From the NCBI GenBank assembly GCA_038030265.1, contig CM075937.1, positions 13,578,001 through 13,642,000 of the forward strand: a DNA stretch of 64,000 bases. Direction: 5' to 3'. Made by a program: the position numbers and the translations under genes. The stretch's first letter is position 1. The number at the start of each line of letters is the position of its first letter. This stretch comes from Corythucha ciliata. Taxonomy: Eukaryota; Arthropoda; Insecta; Hemiptera; Tingidae. The notes beneath the pieces are model-generated. The model made no database searches and had not been told where the DNA came from. It was given only the letters and a program-made list of their open reading frames with translations. Shown in pieces: positions 34,795 to 44,400 of this stretch.

Positions 34795-35250
34795 TTGGTA
34801 ATGCCGGTTAAAATTTGATCACAAACCGCTAACTTACAGCTAATATAGAGAAAAGTCAATAACTAGCGCGGCTAAAATTAAGAAAAACGCTAATTTGCAG
34901 CTTGAAGTGAGTCAAACTGCTAATTAACTGATAAAAAGGTAAAACATCGCGAATTTTGCAGCAAAAATTGATCAAAACGCGAAGATTGAGTAAAATTGCT
35001 AACACGGGATGAAAACGCTACTTTTTAGCTGGTAAAATTGAGAGAAAGTGCTAATTCGGGGCTAAAACTGAGGCAAATCGCTAATTCGCGGATATCATGT
35101 AGAAGATGCTCTAATTAGCGGCTGAAATTGAAAAAAAATCAAACATTCGGCTGTAATTGGCTGTAAACTACTTTTTCACGATTAAATTGTAGAAAAAGAT
35201 CTAGTAGCTAAAATTCAATTTTTTGCTGTAATTAAAAATACGCCAGTTCA
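34795..35250 (+). repeat. Degenerate ~30-bp tandem array (plus orientation)
   Basis: Units such as GCTAATTCGGGGCTAAAACT followed by GAGGCAAATC; same dispersed family. Confidence 0.8.
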
Positions 35251-35389
35251 CGGCTTCTGAAGGCATTCGGTCTCGCATGAGAAACTTTTGCAGAAGCTGG
35301 CTACTTGTGGATTCGACTCGACGGCCTCGCACTGGCATTGATCGGGGATTATTCAACTGGCCGGACGCAGAAGGTGTGTTTCGGGCATG

Positions 35390-36231
35390 ACATATCAGGG
35401 TCACGAATTGTCCGTCATGGAGTTCCCTAGGGGTCGATCCTTGGACCACTTCTGTCTGATTACCGCAAAGGTCATATTTTTCACTGATGATACTACGATT
35501 ACTATCAGTGACGGTGATCTAGGCACACTGGTAATACGAATGAGCTCCGAGCTGAAGTTGACTGGATCATGGCTGCTACGAAACGATATATGACTTAATT
35601 CGAATAAAACTAAGCAGCTAATTTTTGGTCTTCGTGAGTTGACGCCTGCGGAGTCCGTTAAGTTTCTCGGTCTGTCCACATCGATCACTTGTCGAGGAGA
35701 CTGAGTCGAGCACTGTTTGCCGTTAGATGCCTATGGCAATGTGTTCCTTTACCAGGCCTATAAACGGCCTACTTTGATGTCTTTCACTGTCACTTGAACT
35801 ACGGCATTGTCGTTTGGGGCGGGTCTTCAATGGCAAATAAGATATTATCCTCCAAAAAAAAGGCAGTTAGAGCCATTGCTAACGCGGAATCGTCGGCGCA
35901 TTGCAGGGGGCTTTTCATAAGTCTTCGAATTCTTGGAGTCTTGGAGTGCCTTTGCTACGCTCGATCTGCCTTTGAAGGACGTGCTACTGTGGGGGAAGCG
36001 ACGGGATTGTATCTGCTCGACGCTGAGGACATCAGGCCTCCTTATTACAGGCTGACTAAGACCAAGTCAAGTTTTTTGAGGCGCTCATTCGAGCTTTTTA
36101 ATAATTTGCCACCACGCGTGCGCATGTTGGATGCGAGGAGCTTCACAAGAACTATACGCAGGGTGCTACTTCGTAGTGCATTAGTCGTAATCGATTATTG
36201 TTCCGTTGTGTTTAACATCGTCAACGTCTGA
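35390..36231 (+). pseudogene. Non-LTR retrotransposon reverse transcriptase relic (plus strand)
   Basis: Two shifted frames together show the reverse transcriptase order of jockey/CR1-like elements. The first (35387-35593) has a degraded GSILGPLLF-type block, then FFTDDTTI in place of the catalytic FADDTT box, then LTGSWLLRNDI. About 35640-35690 shows ESVKFLGL, which normally follows. The second frame (35794-36231) has MNYGIVVWGGSS, KKAVRAIANAESSAHCRGLF and, near its end, FNNLPPRVR, typical of the C-terminal region after the polymerase. Frameshifts and stops separate the parts; no endonuclease domain is seen. The DD pair is retained. Confidence 0.85.
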
Positions 36232-36239
36232 ATCGAGGC

Positions 36240-36960
36240 GCATAAACTTAGTTTTGCCTATTTTATCGCTTGAATATAAAGTTTGTGGACATTTTTAAGG
36301 GCGCGAGTTCACCACTAGTCGGTTGTGCCAACTTTATAGGGCATGAATAGTACGTCAAGCATGAATGCGCAGTTTGTGAAATTCTTGTCCCACGAATAAA
36401 CAAACTGTTTGTTCAACTGATGTTCTGACTTTTGTTCAGTTCTGTTGAACTGATTGTTCAAACATCAAATGTGTTCAGGGCCAGGGCATAGAGAATCAGT
36501 TTGGCGATATTTAGGCGAGGGAAACTCCAGTTTGACTACTTTTAGCGCGCGCTTATATAATCAGTTTAGCCTTTAGTCATTATAATATTCAAGGCACCAA
36601 TCGTACAATTTTGTCACTTTGGGGCGACAGTAGCCAGTTTAGCAGCTTTTTTTAGGACGCAATTAGCAGGTCAAGCGAAAAACAGAAATAGTCACTATTG
36701 GCATTTTGGCACATGAATAATCAATTCAGTCATTTGAATGGCAGGAATCGTGATTTTTTCAGGGCAGCACCAATAGTCAGTTCAGCCATTTTTAGGGCGT
36801 GCAGAAGTCAGTTTGACTATTTTTATGGTGGCTAGTTTCGCTATTTTAGGGCACAAATACTCAGTTTAGAAATTTCTTTATCATCAATCGCCGGTTTTGC
36901 TATTTTGAGGGCCGTTTTTCATTGCATAGGTATAGCTATAGTTTAGCTATTTTTAGGTGG
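36240..36960 (+). repeat. Degenerate repeat, GGGCGTGAATAGCCAGTTTG family, second block
   Basis: Same units as 34286-34770 (for example TTTTTAGGGCGTGCAGAAGTC, given by its parts). The non-LTR relic lies between these two blocks. A cluster of TTGTTCA/TGAACA words occurs at 36405-36480. Confidence 0.75.
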
Positions 36961-36964
36961 CGAA

Positions 36965-37090
36965 CATACTAGAGCGATACGATACCTTTTCGACATCGCC
37001 GACGCTAATTAGAAGCGTCTAGGACAGATAGAAACAACTGGAAATGTGTCACAGTGGCGTAGAAACGATATCGTATCGCCACAGTATGAA
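36965..37090. mobile_element. Short MITE-like inverted repeat (ATACT..GCGATACGATA ends)
   Basis: The left end ATACTAGAGCGATACGATAC and the reverse complement of the right end ATACTGTGGCGATACGATAT match at most positions over about 35 bp, enclosing a ~55-bp centre. No target duplication could be fixed. Confidence 0.6.
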
Positions 37091-37204
37091 CAGTAGGCAG
37101 CGTATGCCTGTCAATCTATTTTCAGCGAAGCGAAGCACACAATGGCTCAAGCCCCTCCTTGGAGCAAAGCCTGAATCTGCGTCGGTTTTCGATTGAGGGT
37201 AAAG

Positions 37205-37325
37205 GTAAATCCGTGAAATATGGTTCTATGAGCACTAATCCACAAATTTTGGATTTCAAAATGGTTAAACCTGCAAAATTGATTTCTTAAATCATCAAAT
37301 CTGCGACATTAGACTCCAAGGTTAC
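37205..37325 (+). repeat. Short degenerate repeat (AAATCCGTGAAAT family)
   Basis: Words AATCCGTGAAATATGG, AATCCACAAATTTTGG, AACCTGCAAAATTGAT and AATCTGCGACATTAG at about 30-bp steps. Confidence 0.55.
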
Positions 37326-37329
37326 CCTA

Positions 37330-38240
37330 CTGTGTTGCTATGATGACAGTTAATTTTGCCAAAATCCTGGGGAATCCCCCCTCCCTCTCCAACGCACCAA
37401 CTAAGCCGTGTCCTCACAGCTCAGACGTCCTCCTCCAGAAAGGATAAATTGGACGAAAAAAGAAAATTTAAACGAAAAACTTCATAATTATGCCCGTTAG
37501 CGTGTTGATGGGATGGAGAAAATCCCCCAGTTCTTTCGTGTTCCATCCCTTCTGCTCTGGGGTATGAGGAGGAGGGGGGACTTCTATTAAGCCTGACAAA
37601 ATTCATCATCATTTATCATCAAATTACGTCTCATTTAACGACAAAACGTGTTTCATAAATTTTTAATTTTTTTTTTCGCTGTTACGTTAAACGAGACGGA
37701 ACGTTTAAATAAGGAAGAGCTCTCAAGTAAATTGAAACTTGTCTCGTCAAACCTCCCTCCCCCCCCCCCAACTAGTACGAAAATGAGGTAGCTTTATCTC
37801 GAACATGTTGCATGATGTTTTCATGGGGGTATGCAGGACAATATCCACGTTATTTGTTGTTTTTTTTCTCTGCCGTCTTTTGTTTTTACGAAGAGTCTCC
37901 GCGGTAAAGAAGCAATTTTGGATGAATAGGTTGGGCCTCGATAGAACAGTCCTCCACCCACCACCCCCACCGTAACACAGTTTTCTTATTTATTAGTTTC
38001 CGTTCCCTTATTGGAAAGTAGCCAAACTTTTTTTTTATTTCGATATAGTGAAAACGTGATTTTACCAAGGTTTCCTCCTTTTTCAAACATTATTTTATCC
38101 GATATTTATTCAACGAACCGTCGAAATCGGTATTCGCCCAGTACGTCTGCTAAAAACATTAAATGAAGACAGTAGAAGAGAAAATTAACTCGTTTGGGGG
38201 AGCTTTTCAGCATTAGACAAAAGCAACGCGGATTTCTATT
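37330..38240. other. No gene; region 3' of the aminopeptidase
   Basis: Poly-C near 37750 and poly-T near 37860 and 38025. No supported frame. Confidence 0.5.
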
Positions 38241-38246
38241 ATGAAA

Positions 38247-38252
38247 TTTATT
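38247..38252 (-). other. Candidate poly(A) signal of the aminopeptidase gene
   Basis: AATAAA on the minus strand about 66 nt after the stop codon, within GTAAATAAATTTC. Confidence 0.6.
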
Positions 38253-38317
38253 TACACTTGAGTTTCTATAGTCCGTCTGCAACCGCAGATATTAGAAACT
38301 TGGTCTTTTTTTTTTGG

Positions 38318-38494
38318 TCAACATTCGTCGCCTTTTTCATGAGGACAAGCCAATTGGTACAAAAATTGAACGAGCGTTCTTGTCGGTCGTCCGCTCATCA
38401 GCCCTTTTCGCAGGTACGGGTAGCCGATGCCGTGGGACAAGAGGCCGGAGCCTGTGATGTCTAAATGAAGGAAATCTAATTTCGGCGCGAACTC
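38318..38494 (-). CDS. LAP3: LAP exon 10, terminal exon (residues 434-491 and stop)
   Basis: Acceptor TTACTCTTCAG|GAGTTCG. 177 nt end in TGA at 38318-38320. Contains HLDITG, YPYLRKGLMSGRPTRTLVQF and a short hydrophilic tail with two Cys, in line with the family C-terminus. Confidence 0.94.
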   Translation of the reverse strand, partial: EFAPKLDFLHLDITGSGLLSHGIGYPYLRKGLMSGRPTRTLVQFLYQLACPHEKGDEC

Positions 38495-41400
38495 CTGAAG
38501 AGTAAAAATTCAATGGTGGTTTGACAAAACGTGTAATGTGAGGTTTGAGTGGTGGTGGTAGGGATGGTGGTGGGGTTGTGATGAGTGTGACACGTGGGAA
38601 CGTCATCGGATGTTGGCAATCTAAGCAAAGGAGAGCACTGTACTATTCCGGCTAATCATTTTGATGGACGTTGAATCGTAATTTGAAGCGAATTTCCACC
38701 CCCACCCACTAGGTACTATTGTTCCCTATAGCGTTGGAGTATACTGTGAATATACTTGGAATTCATGCCACTTCCACGTTCCCCCGTCCACCCCTTTTCC
38801 ATCTAAAACGCCAGTGTTCATCTCTTTATTCATGTCATGATGTCGAGTGAACCGTGCTATTCCCCACCAGACCTTTTCCAACTGTTAGTGGACACATAGG
38901 TGAGTATTTTCGGTGAAAAATAAGGAGAAATTGCATCCCTCTAAGTATAAAAGATCCTCGCGGACAATTCTCGTCACCGCCCGCGTGAATCGAAGCGTTC
39001 TTTTCTGTGGTATTTTCCCTTGACAAGCGTAAACATGTCCTGAGTGTTAAACCACTTCAACGATAAATTTATGTCGTAGAATCTTATTTTGAAACGTGCA
39101 GGTCCTCTTAACGTGGCTTTTTTTGGTAATGGATAAGGGGGGGGTGTTGAGTGGGTCAGTATGAAAAAAAAGCTATGTCAACCGTAGGAGGTGATGATGT
39201 AGGATGACGTGGTCATAGAATACAAAAGAAAATACGAAAAAATGTGTTCTATCCAAAAAGAGGGAGACTTACGTGTAAAAAGGCGGCAGCGAGGCAAGGC
39301 CCTGCTCCGTCACCGTGGCCGACGTTATTCACGTCAACGCTTGAATAGCCTGTTGCATGAAAATAATTCGACAATTTTACAAAAACTAAGGCTTGGAATG
39401 TTAAAGTACTTGTTATCATTTCTGAGAAATATTTCCAAAGTGGTAACCGCCAGACACGGTCACCAGTTTCAGCTCCGGCTCTGTTTATTTCACGCCATAC
39501 GGCGTCCGACGTGGAAAATACACCACTGGACGAGCCTCCCAGCCCTTTTCTCACCCCGGCTGTATAAATATATTGATGGTGGGTGGGGGAGGGGTGTTTA
39601 ACGGTGTGCCCAGTAGTTTGATGCATGAAAAAAAAAAAAAAAAAAAGTTTACGGGTCATTGTCGCGATTGTTCCAACTAAGCACGGTGAATAAGTTGCCG
39701 TGTATAGAAGGACGTCGAGCATTAAAACACGACCCTCGTTGTCCGTGTCTTCCACGGCGACTGATTTACCGTTTCGTAGAGTGACGATGTCACCGGGTCG
39801 CATCGCCATACCGCCGATCATATTAGCGCTGAGTGGAATTATCGCTGTTTGATCAGGGAATGGATTGAGAAACTTGAATTATCAAAAGTGCGGGAGGGGG
39901 TGCTCTTACCTTTGATGTTTATAGGAAGCGCCATCGTAGCCGCACATTTGAACAATGCGACTAAAACGGCCGCCCCAGCCATGTCGCCTCGATATTCCGA
40001 CATTCCTTCGCATTTTTTCAAGCAAATACCTCCCGAATCGAAAGTTACTCCCTTCCCTTTAAGTGTTTAAAAAACAATTAAGACAATGTTTCTCGGTTAT
40101 AACTATTTTTATGTACCAATAAAAGTGATTGGTTTGTCATCGGGCGTGCTGCCACAATAGGCGAGTTCCAAAATAATGGGCTCATCGCATGACCCCTTGG
40201 CCATTGAAAGAAAAGCGTTCATTTTTCTCGTTTCAATCCAATCCTTTTCGCGGAGGTCTACTTGGACACCGCAGGGGCATAAAATATCCAGGGCCGCCTA
40301 ATTTAGAATGAAAAGCGACGATGGTGAAGGGTGTAAGAGGTTGAAATAAAGTGCTAAAAGCGTTGCTATATACTTGTGCAAAGGCTGTCGGAGTCATATG
40401 ATTGCTCGGTGCCTCTTCCAATTTTCTAGCGAGGTTTTGACACTCGGCTTTCAACAAACCTCTAGCCCACTCAGCCCTGTTTCATGTAACTCAAACTTAA
40501 CGTTTCTAGAAGCTGCTGTCGCCACACGTTATAGTCACTTTAAACTCACCCTTCGGACGAATCATACAGATCCAATTTGGCCGACTGTCGCTGACCATCT
40601 TTTTGCTTATACCCAGGATTGGACCAAACGGCGAGAGACGCCCCTTCGGCTGCGGCCTCAGCGTTGGTGAACCCTTCGACGAAAATATTATTTATGCCCT
40701 GCGGTTGAAAAAAAAAAAAAAAAAAAGTGAACGTTGAAAACTTGAAAGTCAGGTCCTCTCAAGAATAACGACCGTAAAGATCAATACCCCTCTTCAAGCC
40801 TCACTACTCATAAAATTAAATGAAGTTTCTCGCAAATTCAAGACCCTCTATAACAATTATAGCTATAATGTGGGCTAAATCGTATACGTCAACCTCACTC
40901 CCCGCCGCTTACACAAGTTTGAGGTTTTAACTTTTCAAGTTCGAAATGTCGTTACACACCGCTTTTCGACTCAGCACAAAAAAAAACAAAAAAAAACTCC
41001 AGCGTCAAAAGTTTTAAATGAAAATAAATTGTGTATAGTCGTGAGGGGGGGGGGCAAAGAAAACAATTTCTCGTCTAAATTCGATTTCGTGGAGAAAAAA
41101 GAACTTTTCACCTCCGCGCACTTTATCAAAAACAATTGAAACCCGAAGAAAGGTGCGAGGTAATAATACTCGGTGAAGTCCGCCCCCCTCCCCACAATAA
41201 TTCAAAAGATTTAGAAGTTTCAGAAAAGAGGAAACCAAAGAAAGTTGACCTTCCCACCTTTTTTTTTTTTTTTTTTGATAAAGTTTTGACTTGTTCGTAG
41301 AATGGTCAGGGTTGGTCTGTTGCTCAATGTAATGGTAGGGGGCGGGGGGTTAGTTGAAAAGAGATTATCTTTCTGGAGAATGGAGAGGCTCTAAGCTTCT

Positions 41401-44400
41401 AGCCCCGTGAATTAATAAAGTATAATTAAAACAGCCTTTTCTGCTCGCTTTTCTAGGTCTTTTTAGCTTCATAATTAATCATTTGATACAAGAAGTGAAA
41501 GGAATGAGGGGGGAGGGTGAGTTACTTTCACCTACTCAAAGGAGAAGCTTCAAAACAGAAGTTTTAAAGTACTTCCCTTGAATGGTTTATACTTCAAGGA
41601 GGAGCAGTCGAAAAAAAAAAAACATCGTATAAATAGAGTTTCATCATCCTCTCCTTGATGCGATGGGGGTGATGCAGTCACTGGCGGATACATGCAAGGC
41701 GGGTGAAATACGGGGAAATTGTCCCATTTCGTTCTTTGAAATGTATACTTTTGACTCATTTGATTCTGTTATTTGCGGTGTAGAACCAGTCGTATCACGG
41801 ATTCAGTGCCCGAGAAACCCACGCGGGATTGGCCTTCAAAAAGCCAATTCGTCTTGTGTATTGGCTCTTTTATGGACAGTATTTCGCGGACTCAGCGCCT
41901 GGAAACCTTTTAAATGTCACGCAATTGGCCCTTTGAAAACACGGAGTCATAGTATCAGATCATTCAAAAACAAGTTTCGCAGTTTTTGACTTTTTGAAAC
42001 CTCGGGTTTTGACTACTCGAAAAACAAAAGTCTTGGGTTGAACTCCATAAAAAATCGCGTCGTTGATTCGTGTAGGAACAAAACTTCGCAGATTCGATAC
42101 TTGTGGAGAAGTGGAGAACTGATGATAGCCAAGCTTTTCGGCCCTTTAAAAACACAATGGCGTGATGGTGTCGGCTCCTTCGAGCAGTGGCGGATCTAGG
42201 GGAGGGGACAAAGTGTTCATGGCCTCTCCCCTGGAGTCGAGGTCACTTGCGCAAAAAAAATAATCATCAAAATTTCACACAGAGGAGGGGTGATCACCTC
42301 TAATTTTAGGGTCATTGTCTCAGAGGCCCGTGGGCCCTTGAATTCTCGAGAGACTCGAAATGCCAAGTTATTTTTTAAGGGAAAAACTCGCGACGAAGGG
42401 AAAAATTGAAGTTGAACTCCGCCATGTCTAGAGCAAAATTGATGCGAAAGGTCACGCCAAGGGCAAACTTTAAAGCGAAACGTCAAATTGTGAGAAAAAA
42501 AACTCTTTCGAAAGGCCGCGGCACAACGAGTGAAAATGCCCCACGATGGGCGAAGCGCAACATTCAAGGAACGCCCAAACAAGAAACGCGCGCGAATCGC
42601 CACACTCAAAGGCAAAATTTACGCGAAATGCCGCGTCAAGGGCAACAAATATGCGAAACAGAAGCAGAAATTGTAAATTTGACGTGGAAATTGTCAATTT
42701 TACAAGAAAATGATAACTTATCCCCCAATAGTTTTATTTTTGGTCCTTGGAACTTACTAATTTTTCCCCATGACTCGATGGGCAATTGCCCTTTTGGTGA
42801 TTTTATTATTGATAATACAGTAATTGGCGATCGTTTATTTTGGCTTTCAGATTGTTATTTTTAGTATGAATAGCCGATCATACGCGGATTATGCTCAATT
42901 TTATGGGGAAATTGTCAATTTTATAAGGAAGTTGTCAATTTTATGAGGAATTTGTCAATTTATGAGGAATTTGTCAATTTATGAGGAAATTGTCACTGTT
43001 ATGAGGAATCGTCAATTTATAAGGAAAATGATAATTATATGAGGAAACAATAAATTTGATGGGGAAATTGTCCATTTTATGAGGAAATTGTCAATTTAAT
43101 GAGTCAATTGTCTATTTTATGAGGAAATAGTCAATTTTATAAGGAAATCTTAAATTTTATGAGGACATTTGTTGTAACCTCAACTCACCTCAGAAAGGAT
43201 TAACTTGCGATGGCACTGTATTGGCTATAATTGAGAAAAAACGATAATTATCGGGACTGAGATTAAGGAAAAAGTGTTAAGGGGGAGTTGTACATGAGTT
43301 TCCTCGACCCCCCTCCAATCATACCTCGCCTACTCAGCGTTACGGATATTACCGCCGTATTTCTGCACCAATCGTGGACTTCTAGGGCTCATTTAAATCT
43401 TCAGGAAATTCCGCACAAGCGTACGATCTTCCTTTTTCATATTTCATCCCTAAAATAACTGTAAAACGCACACAAACTTTTACCTTGAAAATTAACACTC
43501 TTTCGACGAATTATTTAGGAAAGAAAGATCGTACGCTTGTGCGAAATTTCCTGAAGATATAAATGAGCTCTTCAAGTCCACGATTGGTGCAGAAATACGG
43601 CGGTAATTTCCGTAACGCGGAGAAGACGAGGTAATATTGGAGGGGGGTTGAGGAAACCCATGTGCAACTCCCCCTTAACCCAGCGCTAATTCACTGCTAA
43701 AATGGATTTGAAAAAAAAAAAAAATATATTCGCAGCTAAAATTGAGAAAAATTGGGAAAAAGTGTTAACCCAGCCCTAATTCACAGCTAAAATGGATTTG
43801 AAAAAAAAATATTCGCAGCTAAAATTGAGAAAAATGACTGATTCACTGCTGAAATTGAGAAAAAGGCGCCAGTTTGTGGCTAAATGTTAGTACATCGCTC
43901 AAAATTCGCCGCTCAATATGAGAAACAGCGCCAATTTTTCTGTTCGAATGGAGAAAAGGTGCCAACTCACTGCTCAAATTGAAGAACATAACATAGGTAA
44001 TACACAACCATGCTGATGAAAAAGCGCCAGTTCACTGTTTCATTGAAGAAAAGGCTCTAATTCACTGTTAAAATTGAGAAAACCCGCTCGTTAAAGTTTC
44101 AAATTGAGAAAACGCTATTTCCTAATTTCTTAAAGAAACTACGTGAGCTAAAATGGGAAAAGAGCTTAATTCGGGGCTTAAATGTGGAAAAGGTATTGAT
44201 TTGCTGCTAAAATTGAAGAAAAAAGTCACCTATGCACTGATAAAAATGAGAAAAATCGCTGCTAAAAAAAAAAAAAAGTGCTAATTCGTGGCAAGATGTG
44301 AATAAATTGTTAATAATTCACTGTTTGGATTGAGAAACAGCGCCAATTCACAGTTGACGTGGAGTAAAGGCGCTCGTTCGAGGCTCAAATTGAGAAAAAT

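Noticed and set aside
39249..39821. 190-codon continuous minus frame taken as one exon
   Set aside because: It runs through two introns in frame; splice sites at 39653/39559 and 39410/39349 restore exact alignment to the family, including its usual spacing.
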